From DATHTC01 sp963746805 (GTDB taxonomy: Bacteria > Actinomycetota > Thermoleophilia > Gaiellales > Gaiellaceae), in assembly GCA_963746805.1 (NCBI GenBank), contig CAVVCQ010000001.1:744001-808000 (forward strand): a stretch of DNA of 64,000 nt, written 5' to 3'. The position numbers and the translations under genes are program-made. This document shows, in pieces, positions 17,595-26,268 of the stretch. Below the pieces are notes generated by a model that did no database searches, was not told the DNA's origin, and was given only the letters and a program-made list of their open reading frames with translations. Position 1 is the stretch's first letter. The number at the start of each line of letters is the position of its first letter.

Positions 17595-18350
17595 GTGGCC
17601 GCACCCATCCTGGCCACCCGCGGCCTCGGGCTCGACATCGGCGGCGCGACGATCGTCGCCGATGTCAGCCTCGAGGTGCGCGAGGGCGAGCTGCTCGGGA
17701 TCATCGGCCCGAACGGGGCCGGGAAGACGTCGCTCTTCAACCTCCTCTCCGGGCTCTACCGGCCGACGTCGGGCCGTGTCGAGCTCGACGGGCAGGACGT
17801 CACCGGGCGGCCGCCGCACCGCCGCGCCCATGACGGACTCGGCCGCACGTTCCAGATCTCGAGCGTGTTCCCGCGCCTGTCGGTGCTCGAGAACGTGCGG
17901 CTCGCCGCCGAGGCGCGACTCGGCGGGACGATGCGGATCTGGCGGCGCGCCAGCGGCGTGCACGAGGCAGTCGAGCGCGCCCGGGCGGCGCTGTCGCGCG
18001 TCGGGCTCGAGGCCAGGGCGCCGGCGCCGGCGGGGGCGCTCTCGCACGGGGACAAGCGAAAGCTCGAGCTGGCGATGCTCCTCGCCGGCGAGCCGCGCGT
18101 GATCCTGCTCGACGAGCCGATGGCCGGTGTCAGCGCCGAGGACGTGCCGGGACTCGTGGAGGTCATCCGCTCGGTGCAGCAGGAGGAGGGCCGCACGGTG
18201 CTCATGGTCGAGCACCACATCGAGGTCGTCACCGGGCTCGCCGAGCGCATCGCCGTGATGCACCACGGGCGGCTGCTCGCGGTCGACACGACCGACGCCG
18301 TGATGCGCAACGAGGCCGTCCAGGCGGCGTACCTCGGCGAGCCACTCTGA
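17595..18350 (+). CDS. livG: LIV-type ABC transporter ATP-binding protein LivG
   Basis: 251 residues. Walker A GPNGAGKTS, Q-loop FQISSVFPRLSVLENV, signature LSHGDKRKLELAMLL (the LSHGxxR form usual in LivG), Walker B VILLDEPMAGVS and H-loop VEHHIEVV. The insert of about 25 residues before the signature (LAAEARLGGTMRIWRRASG...) is also characteristic of LivG. GTG start at 17595, 9 bp after the binding-protein stop. Its TGA overlaps the livF ATG (TGATG at 18348-18352). Confidence 0.93.
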   Translation: MAAPILATRGLGLDIGGATIVADVSLEVREGELLGIIGPNGAGKTSLFNLLSGLYRPTSGRVELDGQDVTGRPPHRRAHDGLGRTFQISSVFPRLSVLENVRLAAEARLGGTMRIWRRASGVHEAVERARAALSRVGLEARAPAPAGALSHGDKRKLELAMLLAGEPRVILLDEPMAGVSAEDVPGLVEVIRSVQQEEGRTVLMVEHHIEVVTGLAERIAVMHHGRLLAVDTTDAVMRNEAVQAAYLGEPL

Positions 18351-19057
18351 TGCCGCCGCTACTCGAGATCCGCGACCTGCACGTCCACCTGGGACAGTCG
18401 CACGTGCTGCAGGGAGTCTCGTTCGACGTCGAGCCGGGCGGCGTGACGGCGCTGCTCGGGCGGAACGGCGTCGGCAAGACGACGACGCTGCGCGCGCTGA
18501 TGGGGCTCGTGCCCCCGCGCGGGCGGGTCGCGCTCGAAGGCGAGGAGATCGGGCGGCTGCCGACGCACCGGATCGTCCGCCGCGGCGTCGGCTACGTGCC
18601 GGAGGACCGCGACGTGTTCACCGGGCTCACGGTCGAGGAGAACCTCCGCCTCTCGGTCCGGAACGGCTCGACGCGGTACGACCTCGTCTACGAGCTCTTC
18701 CCCGAGCTCGCGCAGCGGGCGGCGCAGCGTGCGGGGACGCTCTCGGGCGGTCAGCAGCAGATGGTCGCGATCGCCCGGGCGCTGCTCAACGACAACCGCA
18801 TCCTGCTCGTCGACGAGCCGACGAAGGGACTCGCGCCGTTCCTCGTCACGGAGGTTGCACGGGCGCTCGAGCGCGTGAGCGAGACGGAGACGATCCTCCT
18901 CGTCGAGCAGAACCTCGGCGTCGTCCAGGCGCTCGCACGGCACGTGGTCGTGCTCGACCAGGGCCGCGTCGTCCATGCGGGCCCGGCGGACGAGTTGCTC
19001 GGGAACCCGGTGCTCCTGCGGCAGCTGCTCGGGGTCTCACGGGCGGCGGGGCACTGA
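18350..19057 (+). CDS. livF: LIV-type ABC transporter ATP-binding protein LivF
   Basis: 235 residues, second ATPase of the importer. Walker A GRNGVGKTT, signature LSGGQQQMVAIARALL, Walker B ILLVDEPTKGLAP, H-loop VEQNLGV; the VPEDRDVFTGLTVEENL stretch is typical of LivF. Starts at ATG 18350 overlapping the livG stop by one base, and its own stop overlaps the livH ATG in the same TGATG arrangement (19055-19059), so the genes are translationally coupled. Confidence 0.93.
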   Translation: MPPLLEIRDLHVHLGQSHVLQGVSFDVEPGGVTALLGRNGVGKTTTLRALMGLVPPRGRVALEGEEIGRLPTHRIVRRGVGYVPEDRDVFTGLTVEENLRLSVRNGSTRYDLVYELFPELAQRAAQRAGTLSGGQQQMVAIARALLNDNRILLVDEPTKGLAPFLVTEVARALERVSETETILLVEQNLGVVQALARHVVVLDQGRVVHAGPADELLGNPVLLRQLLGVSRAAGH

Positions 19058-19953
19058 TGGAGACCTTCGTCCTCCTCACGGTCACCGGGCTCGGCCTGGG
19101 CGCGATGTACTTCCTCATCGCCTCCGGCCTGTCGCTGATCTACGGGCTCATGGGCGTGCTCAACTTCGCGCACGGCGCCTTCCTCACGATCGGCGCGTAC
19201 GTCTCGTGGTGGGTGACCGAGCGACTGGACGGCCAGATCGCCTCGCTCGGGCTCCGCTTCCTGATCGGGGCGCTCGCCGGCCTCGCCGCGGGTGCGATCG
19301 TCGGGACGCTGGTCGAGGTCGTGCTCATCCGTCCGCTCTACCGCCGGCCGATCGAGCAGGTGCTCGTGACCGTCGGCCTGTCGCTCGCGCTCGTCGCGCT
19401 CGTGCAGGCGATCTGGGGGCCGACCGAGCGGATCTACCCGGCGCCGTCGTGGCTCTACGACACGACGACGCTGCTCGGCGCGCGGATCCCGAACGACCGC
19501 TTCGTCGAGATCGGGGCCGCGGTCGTCGTCCTGCTCGGGCTGCTCGCGTTCCTCCGCTTCACGCGCTACGGGCTGATCATCCGCGCCGGCGTCGAGAACC
19601 GGGCGATGGTCTCGGCCCTCGGGATCGACGTGCGCTGGGCGTTCACGCTCGTGTTCGCGATCGGCGGCATCGCGGCCGCCCTCGCCGGGATCCTCTCGGG
19701 CGTCTACTTCGGCGCCGTCGACCCGCACCAGGGCACGGCGCTCCTGATCTTCGCCTTCATCGTCGTCGTCATCGGCGGGCTCGGCTCGATCGGCGGCTCT
19801 GCGGTCGCGGCCGTGGTCGTCGGGCTCGTGCAGCAGTACGCGAACTACTACGCCTCGTCGGGCGTCGGCGACCTCGCCGTCGTCCTCCTCCTCGCGCTGA
19901 CGCTGCTCGTGCGGCCGACGGGGCTGTGGGGGAAGGTCGCGGTGGCGCATTGA
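19057..19953 (+). CDS. livH: LIV-type ABC transporter permease LivH
   Basis: 298 residues, about eight TM segments. Family landmarks: GLSLIYGLMGVLNFAHGAFLTIGAY near the N-terminus, LRFTRYGLIIRAGVENRAMVSALGID (cytoplasmic coupling loop), and VIGGLGSIGGSAVAA near the end. The N-terminus lies at ATG 19057, coupled to livF. Pairs with LivM to form the membrane channel. The last 4 bases overlap the TTG start of livM (TTGA). Confidence 0.93.
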   Translation: METFVLLTVTGLGLGAMYFLIASGLSLIYGLMGVLNFAHGAFLTIGAYVSWWVTERLDGQIASLGLRFLIGALAGLAAGAIVGTLVEVVLIRPLYRRPIEQVLVTVGLSLALVALVQAIWGPTERIYPAPSWLYDTTTLLGARIPNDRFVEIGAAVVVLLGLLAFLRFTRYGLIIRAGVENRAMVSALGIDVRWAFTLVFAIGGIAAALAGILSGVYFGAVDPHQGTALLIFAFIVVVIGGLGSIGGSAVAAVVVGLVQQYANYYASSGVGDLAVVLLLALTLLVRPTGLWGKVAVAH

Positions 19954-21032
19954 GGCGCGTCCTCTCGCTTGTGCTCCCGCTCGCGGCCGTCGTGCTGCTC
20001 GCGGTCGTGCCGTACCTCGACGTCGACACGCACGGCGTCTTCTCGTCGGAGCTGTCGAGCCCCGGATCGCTGCAGCTGCTCGGCCTCTGCCTCGTGTTCG
20101 GCGCCGTCGCGCTGACGTACGACCTGCTCTTCGGCTTCACCGGCCTGCTCTCGTTCGGGCATGCGCTCTACTTCGCGGTCGGCGTCTACGTGACGGCGAT
20201 CGCGACGACGCGCTGGGAGTGGAGCCTCGGCAAGACGCTCGCGCTCGTCGCCGTCGTCGGCGTCGTCCTGCCGTTCGTGCTCGGGTTCGTCAGCCTCCGC
20301 GTCGGCGGGATCGCGTTCGCGATGGTGACGCTCGCGTTCGCGGAGGCCGGCTCGATCCTCGTCGACAAGAACCCGAACGGCTGGACCGGGGGCGAGGAGG
20401 GGACGCCGGTCGCGTTCGAGGCGCTCCCGGAGGCGTTCGTCGGCGTCCTGAACACGAAGAACCTCTACTGGCTCGCGCTCGGCTACCTCGTCGTCGTCTC
20501 GCTGATCGTGCACTGGTCCGTCGACTCGTCGCCGGGCCGCGTCTGGCAGGCGATCCGCGAGAACGAGCCGCGCGTGGACGTGCTCGGGCTGCACCCGTTC
20601 CGCTTCAAGCTCGCCGCGTTCGTGCTCTCGTCCTTCCTCGCCACGGCCGGGGGAGTCGTCTACGTGCTCCTCGTCGGCGGGGCGACTCCGGCGGTGACGA
20701 CGCCGGCGTTCACCCTGTCGCTGCTGCTGATGGTCGTGCTCGGCGGCACCGGCACGCGCTGGGGCGCGGTGATCGGCGGGATCCTCTACACGTTCCTCGA
20801 CAGCCGCCTGACTGCGTGGACGGCGACGCCGACGGTGCAGGATCTGCCGAGCGTGCTGCGCGTGCCGCTCTCCGAGCCGCTGTTCGTCCTCGGGACGCTG
20901 TTCATCCTGCTCGTGTACTTCCTCCCCGGTGGGATCGTCGGGGCGCTGACGGCGCGGCCGCGGCGCGGGCTGCGGCGCCTCGAGGCGAGCGTGCGCGAGC
21001 GGCCGGGCGTCGGCGTCGGCGAGGCGCCGTGA
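19950..21032 (+). CDS. livM: LIV-type ABC transporter permease LivM
   Basis: 360 residues, about nine to ten TM segments. Contains LLFGFTGLLSFGHALYFAVGVYVTA, the coupling loop RVWQAIRENEPRVDVLGLHPFRFKLAAFVLS and GGTGTRWGAVIGGILYT typical of LivM. The only suitable start is TTG at 19950, which overlaps the livH stop (TTGA) and gives a hydrophobic N-terminus (RRVLSLVLPLAAVVLLAVV). The C-terminal 25 residues are Arg-rich and cytoplasmic. Its TGA overlaps the GTG of the alpha/beta hydrolase, so the transporter is fused into a longer catabolic operon. Confidence 0.92.
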   Translation: MRRVLSLVLPLAAVVLLAVVPYLDVDTHGVFSSELSSPGSLQLLGLCLVFGAVALTYDLLFGFTGLLSFGHALYFAVGVYVTAIATTRWEWSLGKTLALVAVVGVVLPFVLGFVSLRVGGIAFAMVTLAFAEAGSILVDKNPNGWTGGEEGTPVAFEALPEAFVGVLNTKNLYWLALGYLVVVSLIVHWSVDSSPGRVWQAIRENEPRVDVLGLHPFRFKLAAFVLSSFLATAGGVVYVLLVGGATPAVTTPAFTLSLLLMVVLGGTGTRWGAVIGGILYTFLDSRLTAWTATPTVQDLPSVLRVPLSEPLFVLGTLFILLVYFLPGGIVGALTARPRRGLRRLEASVRERPGVGVGEAP

Positions 21033-21788
21033 AGATCGCGTGGGAGTCGCGCGGCGACGGGCCGCCGCTGCTGCTGATCCATGGCCTCGGCTACGCGCGC
21101 TGGGGCTGGGGGCCGGTCGCGGACCGGCTGGCGGAGCGCTTCCGCGTGCTCCTCTTCGACAACCGCGGCATCGGCGAGAGCGAGGTGCCGCCAGGGCCGT
21201 ACACCGCCGCGGCGATGGCGGAGGACGCGGCGCAGGTGCTCGACGAGGCCGGGGTGGATCGGGCGCACGTCGTCGGGACGAGCCTCGGCGGGATGGTGGC
21301 GCAGGAGCTCGCGCTCGCCCGCCCGGAGCGGGTCGACCGGCTCGTCCTCGCGTGCACGACCCCGGGCGGCGCGGGCGCGTTCCCGCTCCCGCAGCGGACG
21401 CTCGCCCTCATCGCCGAGGCGCCCTCGCTCGCTCCGGAGGTCGCGCTGCGGCGCTTCGTGGAGAACGCCCTCGCCGACGACGCGCCGGAGGAGCTCGTCG
21501 GCCGCATCTACGCGCACCGGCTCGCGAGCCCGCCCGACCCGGCCGGCTGGCAGGCGCAGGCCGCGGCGGGGGCGAGCTTCGACGCCCTCGACCGGATCGG
21601 CGGACATCGGCGCCCCGACGCTGATCCTCCACGGCACCGACGACGGCGTCGTCGACTCCCGCAACGCCGCGCTTCTCGCCGAGCGGATCCCGGACGCGCG
21701 CGTGCGCCTGTTCGAGGGCCGCGGGCACCTCTTCTTCTGGGAGGACCCGGACGGCTTCGTCGCGGCGGTCGAGGAGTTCCTCGCGTGA
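21029..21788 (+). CDS. Alpha/beta hydrolase, frame broken
   Basis: About 252 residues when joined. Alpha/beta hydrolase fold: LLLIHGLGYARWGWGP (oxyanion region), nucleophile elbow GTSLGGMVAQELAL with Ser, acid residue in LILHGTDDGVVDSRNA, and His in EGRGHLFFWEDP. Similar to 3-oxoadipate enol-lactonase/carboxylesterase members. The frame breaks near 21600: upstream ends DALDRIGG, downstream resumes DIGAPTLILHGTDD, consistent with one extra base in CGGCGGAC. GTG 21029 overlaps the livM stop, and its TGA overlaps the next GTG, so it is coupled on both sides. Likely hydrolyses an ester, lactone or thioester in the pathway fed by the transporter. Confidence 0.82.
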
Positions 21789-23236
21789 CCGGGACGCTGA
21801 CGCTCGGGCGCTGGATCCGCGACCGCGCCCGCACCTCGCCGGACCGGGTCGCGATCGACTTCTTCGACGCGGAGACGACGTACGCGCAGCTCGATGCGCG
21901 CTCGGACGCCCTCGCGGCCGCGCTCCACGAGCGGGGGCTGCGGCGCGGCGACCGGCTCGCGACGCTGACCGGGAACTCGCCGGAGCACGTCGCGCTCTTC
22001 TTCGCCTGCGCGAAGACGGGCGTGATCCTGCTCCCGCTCTCGTGGCGCCTGGCCGCGGCCGAGCTCCGCTACCAGCTCGACGACGCCGAGCCCGCGCTGT
22101 TCCTCGCCGAGCCGGAGCAGGCCGAGCTCGCATCCGAGACGGGGCACCGGTTCGAGACCGAGTTAGTGGCTCAGAGCCACAAAGTCCACTCGGCACCGGA
22201 CGTGGCGGAGGACGACGACCCGCTGCTCCTCGTCTACACGTCCGGGACGACCGGCCGGCCCAAGGGCGCGCTGCTCACCCACGCGAACTGCTTCTGGACG
22301 AACCTGTCGTTCGACCGGATCGTCGGGATCGGCGCCGACGACGTCGTCCTCCAGGTGCTGCCGCAGTTCCACGTCGGCGGCTGGAACGTGCAGCCGCTGC
22401 TCGCGTGGTGGAAGGGCGCCAGGGTCGTGCTCGAGCGCGAGTTCGACGCGGCGCGCGCACTCGAGCTCATCGAGCGGAAGCGCGTGACGACGCTCATGGG
22501 CGTCCCGGCGACGTACCTGTTCATGGCGCAGGCGCCCGGCTTCGACTCGGCCGACCTCTCCAGCCTGCGCACCGCGGTCGTCGGCGGCGCGCCCATGCCG
22601 CTGCCCCTCCTCGAGACCTGGCACGAGCGGGGCGTCGCGATCGCGCAGGGTTACGGGCTGACCGAGGCGGCGCCGAACGTCCTCTGCGTGCCGCCCGAGG
22701 ACGCGGTGCGGAAGGCGGGCTGCGCGGGGAAGCCGTACCCGCACGTCGACGTCCGCCTCGGCGCGCACGGCGAGCTGCAGGTGCGCGGGCCGAACGTGTT
22801 CCCCGGCTACTGGCGGAACCCCGAGGCGACCAGGGCGGCGTTCGAGGACGGCTGGCTCCGCACCGGCGACGTCGCCGAGCTCGACGACGAGGGGTTCGTC
22901 CGCATCGCCGGCCGCCTCAAGGACATGTACATCTCGGGCGGGGAGAACGTCTACCCGGCCGAGGTCGAGTCGGTCCTCCACGAGCACGCCGCCGTCGCCG
23001 AGGCCGCCGTCGTCGGCGTGCCGGACGAGCGCTGGGGCGAGACCGGCATCGCCTTCGTCGTCCTGCGGCGCGGCGCGGCCACGAGCGGCGAGGAGCTCGT
23101 CGGACACTGCGCCGAGCGCCTCGCCCGCTTCAAGGTGCCGAGCCGCGTCGTGTTCCTCGACGAGCTGCCGCGCTCCGGGATGGACAAGGTGCTGAAGCAG
23201 GAGCTCGCCGCGCTCGTGGCGGAGGTCCGGGCGTGA
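21785..23236 (+). CDS. Acyl-CoA synthetase (AMP-binding, ANL superfamily)
   Basis: 483 residues. Activates a carboxylic acid to its CoA thioester through an acyl-AMP. ANL motifs: P-loop YTSGTTGRPKGALLTH, adenine-binding QGYGLTEAAPN, GWLRTGDVAELDDEGFVRIAGRLKDMYISGGENVYPAEVE, and the C-terminal catalytic Lys in SGMDKVLKQELA. GTG 21785 overlaps the hydrolase stop. Between the N-terminal domain and the P-loop the gene carries a 36-bp palindromic repeat (22158-22193) that encodes ELVAQSHKVH in frame without breaking the protein. Substrate chain length cannot be read from sequence. Confidence 0.92.
   Translation: MTGTLTLGRWIRDRARTSPDRVAIDFFDAETTYAQLDARSDALAAALHERGLRRGDRLATLTGNSPEHVALFFACAKTGVILLPLSWRLAAAELRYQLDDAEPALFLAEPEQAELASETGHRFETELVAQSHKVHSAPDVAEDDDPLLLVYTSGTTGRPKGALLTHANCFWTNLSFDRIVGIGADDVVLQVLPQFHVGGWNVQPLLAWWKGARVVLEREFDAARALELIERKRVTTLMGVPATYLFMAQAPGFDSADLSSLRTAVVGGAPMPLPLLETWHERGVAIAQGYGLTEAAPNVLCVPPEDAVRKAGCAGKPYPHVDVRLGAHGELQVRGPNVFPGYWRNPEATRAAFEDGWLRTGDVAELDDEGFVRIAGRLKDMYISGGENVYPAEVESVLHEHAAVAEAAVVGVPDERWGETGIAFVVLRRGAATSGEELVGHCAERLARFKVPSRVVFLDELPRSGMDKVLKQELAALVAEVRA
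22158..22193. repeat. GTGGCTC-type palindrome, copy 1 (inside acyl-CoA synthetase gene)
   Basis: Core GTGGCTC-A-GAGCCAC at 22166-22180, flanked by CCGAGTTA and AAAGTCCACTCGG whose outer CCGAG/CTCGG also pair. It lies in frame in the acyl-CoA synthetase gene and encodes LVAQSHK. Related copies at 26987-27030 and 43209-43244. Confidence 0.85.
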
Positions 23237-23847
23237 CCGAGGTGATGAAGGGCGCGGACGGGCGGACGCTCTCGGCGCGCGGCACCGCCACGCGGACGCG
23301 GCTGATCGAGGCCGCCGAGGCCGTGTTCGCCGAGCTCGGCTACCACGGGGCGTCGATCGTGAAGATCACCGAGCACGCGGGCGTCGCGCAGGGGACGTTC
23401 TACCTCTACTTCACGAGCAAGAAGGAGATCTTCGACGAGCTCGTCCGCGACCTGAACGGCCGTGTCCGCCATGCGATGAAGGAAGGCTCGTCGCAGGGCG
23501 CGAACCGGCTCCAGGCCGAGCTGCTCGGCTTCCAGGCCTACTTCCGCTTCACGAGCGAGCACCCGGCGCTCTACCGGATCATCCGCCAGGCCGAGTTCGT
23601 CTCGCCCGAGATGCTCCACTACCACTACGAGCGCCTGTCGGAGGGCTACGTCGAGGCGCTGCGCGAGGCCGTCGCCGCGGGCGAGATCGGCGCCGTCGAC
23701 CCCGAGGTCACCGCCTGGGCGCTGATGGGGATGGGCGAGCTCATCGGCATGCGCTGGATCCTCTGGGGCGAGGACGGCGACGGGATGCCGCAGCAGGTGG
23801 TCGACGAGCTCGCGCGGATCATCGGCGGCGTGCTGGAGACGCGATGA
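23233..23847 (+). CDS. TetR family transcriptional regulator
   Basis: 204 residues. N-terminal TetR helix-turn-helix: ATRTRLIEAAEAVFAELGYHGASIVKITEHAGVAQGTFYLYFTSKKEIFDELV. The C-terminal half is helical with ALYRIIRQAEFVSPEMLHYHYERL, a ligand domain like those of fatty-acid-responsive TetR proteins. GTG 23233 overlaps the acyl-CoA synthetase stop; an internal ATG at 23242 would also work. Embedded in the operon between acyl-CoA synthetase and the KAS III-like gene, so it probably controls this run in response to an acyl-CoA. The leader palindrome at 16336-16368 is a candidate site. Confidence 0.9.
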   Translation: MTEVMKGADGRTLSARGTATRTRLIEAAEAVFAELGYHGASIVKITEHAGVAQGTFYLYFTSKKEIFDELVRDLNGRVRHAMKEGSSQGANRLQAELLGFQAYFRFTSEHPALYRIIRQAEFVSPEMLHYHYERLSEGYVEALREAVAAGEIGAVDPEVTAWALMGMGELIGMRWILWGEDGDGMPQQVVDELARIIGGVLETR

Positions 23848-24839
23848 CGCGCGTCGGCCTCGTCGCCACCGCCTCGTACCTCCCGGAGCGCGTGATGAGC
23901 GCGGCCGAGGTCGCCGCCGCGAGCGGGATCCCGGAGGGCGTGATCGTCGAGAAGTTCGGCCTCCGCGGCAAGCACATCGCGGCCGACGACGAGCACGTCA
24001 GCGACCTCTCGGTGCGCGCCGGCGAGGCGCTGCTCGCCGAGGCCGGCGTCGACCCGGGCGAGGTCGACGTGCTCATGTACTTCGGCTCGATCTGGAAGGA
24101 CTGGTCGGTCTGGCAGGCCGCGCCGTGGATCGCGCACCGGCTCGGGCTCGAGCGCGCCTACGCGGTCGAGTACGACAACGTCTCGTGCGGGACGCCGGTC
24201 GCGCTGCGGCTCGCGAAGGACATGCTCGTCGCGGAGGACGACGTCCGCACGGTGCTCGTCGTGGCGGCGTGCCGCGAGTCGTACCTGCTCGACTACCGCA
24301 ACGAGCGCTCGCGCTTCATGTTCAACTTCGGCGACGGCGCGGTCGCCGCCCTGCTCGCGAAGGACGCCGACCGGAACCTGCTGCTCGGCTCCCACGGCAT
24401 CACCGACGGCTCGCTCTCGCTGCAGGTGAAGGTGCCGTCGGGCGGGAGCGTGTCGCCGAACGGCGGCTACCGCTTCCTCGACGTCGCCGACCCGGCCGCG
24501 ATGAAGGCGCGCCTCGACGACGTCACCCTCGCGAACTTCCGGGCCGCGGCCGAAGGGGCGCTGGCGCGGTCGGGCGCGACGCTCGCGGACGTGTCCTACC
24601 TGTGCGGCATCCACATGAAGCGCTCGGCCCACGACGGCCTCGTCGCAACGCTGGGCCTCGATCCGTCCCGCGCCGCCTATCTCGACGACACCGGTCACAT
24701 GAGCGGCGTCGACCCCTTGCTCGCGCTCGACCGCGCCGTGCGCGCCGGCGAGGTGGGCGAGGGCGACCTCGTGCTGCTGCTCGCCGCCGGCACCGGCTAC
24801 ACGTGGGCGGCGTCGGTCGTCCGCTGGGGCGCGGCGTGA
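23844..24839 (+). CDS. KAS III-like (3-oxoacyl-ACP synthase III family) condensing enzyme
   Basis: 331 residues, thiolase fold. The nucleophile is C115 (DNVSCGTPVAL), followed by a catalytic H257 (CGIHMKRSAH). Where FabH has Asn in a GN(T/M)S motif this protein has H285 (DDTGHMSGVDP), making a Cys-His-His set as in KAS I/II. So it is probably not the housekeeping FabH but an acyl-CoA condensing or cleaving enzyme. ATG 23844 overlaps the tetR stop (ATGA) and the stop overlaps the MaoC GTG. The context (acyl-CoA synthetase, MaoC, 3-hydroxybutyrate dehydrogenase) points to acyl-CoA or beta-ketoacyl chemistry; the exact reaction is not known. Confidence 0.8.
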   Translation: MTRVGLVATASYLPERVMSAAEVAAASGIPEGVIVEKFGLRGKHIAADDEHVSDLSVRAGEALLAEAGVDPGEVDVLMYFGSIWKDWSVWQAAPWIAHRLGLERAYAVEYDNVSCGTPVALRLAKDMLVAEDDVRTVLVVAACRESYLLDYRNERSRFMFNFGDGAVAALLAKDADRNLLLGSHGITDGSLSLQVKVPSGGSVSPNGGYRFLDVADPAAMKARLDDVTLANFRAAAEGALARSGATLADVSYLCGIHMKRSAHDGLVATLGLDPSRAAYLDDTGHMSGVDPLLALDRAVRAGEVGEGDLVLLLAAGTGYTWAASVVRWGAA

Positions 24840-25288
24840 AGGTCTCCGACGTGCGGCCGGGGCTCGAGCTCGGCCCGAGCGCGTGGCGCGAGGTGACGCA
24901 GGAGCGGATCGACGCGTTCGCCGCGGCGACCGACGACCCGCAGTGGATCCACGTCGACGCCGAGCGCGCGGCCGCCGGCCCGTTCGGGACGACGATCGCC
25001 CACGGCTACCTCACCCTCGCGCTGCTCGTCCCGTTCGCGTACGAGCTGCTGCCCGTGGAGGACACGGCCCTGACGGTCAACTACGGGCTGAACCGCGTCC
25101 GTTTTCCCGCGCCCGTCCCGTCCGGGAGCCGCGTGCGTGCGCGGTTCCGGGTCGAGGGCGTGGAGGAGGTCACGGGCGGGACGCAGGTGACTCTCGCTGC
25201 GACGGTCGAGCGCGAGGGCGCGGAGAAGCCCGTGTGCGTCGCCGAGCTCGTGTTCCGGTTCCTCACCGACCCAGGAGGCTCCGCATGA
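24836..25288 (+). CDS. MaoC-like hydratase (hot-dog fold)
   Basis: 150 residues. Single hot-dog domain with the hydratase motif D-PQWIH-D-A (TDDPQWIHVDAERAAAGPFGTTIAHGYLTLALL), where Asp and His are the catalytic pair of R-specific enoyl-CoA hydratases. The ending NYGLNRVRFPAPVPSGSRVRARFRV is typical of MaoC/NodN-like proteins. GTG 24836 overlaps the upstream stop, and the gene's TGA overlaps the lipase ATG. An R-specific hydratase next to a 3-hydroxybutyrate dehydrogenase would link enoyl-CoA to R-3-hydroxyacyl metabolism. Confidence 0.88.
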   Translation: MKVSDVRPGLELGPSAWREVTQERIDAFAAATDDPQWIHVDAERAAAGPFGTTIAHGYLTLALLVPFAYELLPVEDTALTVNYGLNRVRFPAPVPSGSRVRARFRVEGVEEVTGGTQVTLAATVEREGAEKPVCVAELVFRFLTDPGGSA

Positions 25289-26268
25289 CCAGGACGTTGC
25301 TCGCCGCCCTCGCCGCCGCACTCGCGCTCGCCGGCCCGGCGTCGGCCGCCGTCGGCACGACGTTCCCGGCCGATTTCCCGGCGATCACCGACGCGTCGCT
25401 CGGCACGCCGGTGCTCGGCTTCGGCGCCGCCGGCCCGGTCGCGCGGACGCCGGTGATCCTCCTCCACGGCAACAACGACACGCCCTATCCGACCGCGTGC
25501 AACCCGTTCTACGGCGACGTGCAGGCGCTCGCGGACGCGCTGCTCGCCGGCGGCTACGCGCCGTCGGAGCTGTGGGGCCTCGGCTACCAGGGCCCGCAGT
25601 GCGACATCCTCGCCGACCCGACGATCCGCTCGTCCGCGGCGCACACGACCGTCGCCAACGTGCCGGATCTGCGCAACTTCGTCCACGCCGTCCTCGACTA
25701 CACGGGCGCGAAGCGCGTCGACATCGTCGGGCACAGCCTCGGCGGGACGCTCGCGCGCGAGTGGATGCGGCAGGACCACGCCGGCCACCTCGTGCGGCGC
25801 CTCGTCACGATCGACAGCCCGCACCACGGGATCGTCACCTGCTCGCCGAACCCGGGGAACTACTGGGCGCTGCCGTCGCTCGGCGGCTTCGGGCCCGACT
25901 CCGCCGTCTGCCGCGAGTACGGCGCGGCCGACACGCCGTTCCTCACCGCGCTGAACCGCGTCGAGACGCCCGGGCCGACGCGTGTCCTCGCGCTCCGGAA
26001 CGCGGACACGAGCTTCGTCTACTTCTCCGCGGTCGACGGCGTGCTCGCGCCCGTCCCGGCCGAGGATCGGCTCGGCCGGCCGCACGACTTCTCGGGGAGC
26101 GCGCGCGTCGAGGGGCCGCTCGCATCGAATGTCGACCTCGTCGGGCAGGGACGCTACGACGCCGTGCTCGGCTCGGCGCACCTCGGGATCCTCAACTCGC
26201 CCGAGACGTGGGCGCTCGTGGGCGACTTCCTCACGGCCCCGAACGGGAGCGTTGGCGGGCCGCGGTAG
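25285..26268 (+). CDS. Secreted lipase/esterase (alpha/beta hydrolase)
   Basis: 327 residues with a signal peptide (TLLAALAAALALAGPASAAVG, cleavage about residue 22). The catalytic domain has LLHGNNDTPYPTACNPF, the nucleophile elbow IVGHSLGGTLAREW, and IDSPHHGIVTCSP. This pattern is like triacylglycerol lipases and secreted PHB depolymerase-like esterases; six mature cysteines could form disulfides. ATG 25285 overlaps the MaoC stop (ATGA) and GGAGG sits at 25274-25278. Its last 17 bases overlap the next gene. A secreted esterase beside a 3-hydroxybutyrate dehydrogenase suggests release and use of hydroxyacids or fatty acids outside the cell (inference). Confidence 0.85.
   Translation: MTRTLLAALAAALALAGPASAAVGTTFPADFPAITDASLGTPVLGFGAAGPVARTPVILLHGNNDTPYPTACNPFYGDVQALADALLAGGYAPSELWGLGYQGPQCDILADPTIRSSAAHTTVANVPDLRNFVHAVLDYTGAKRVDIVGHSLGGTLAREWMRQDHAGHLVRRLVTIDSPHHGIVTCSPNPGNYWALPSLGGFGPDSAVCREYGAADTPFLTALNRVETPGPTRVLALRNADTSFVYFSAVDGVLAPVPAEDRLGRPHDFSGSARVEGPLASNVDLVGQGRYDAVLGSAHLGILNSPETWALVGDFLTAPNGSVGGPR

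Noticed and set aside
16797..18266. 489-residue open frame on the minus strand opposite the binding protein and livG
   Set aside because: Composition (RRG, HRPR, EHDA repeats) is typical of antisense frames; the plus-strand genes are certain.
22158..22193. Integron attC site (GTTAG and palindromic arms)
   Set aside because: The spacing and core boxes of attC sites are not met, there is no integrase, and the copy lies inside a functional-looking gene.
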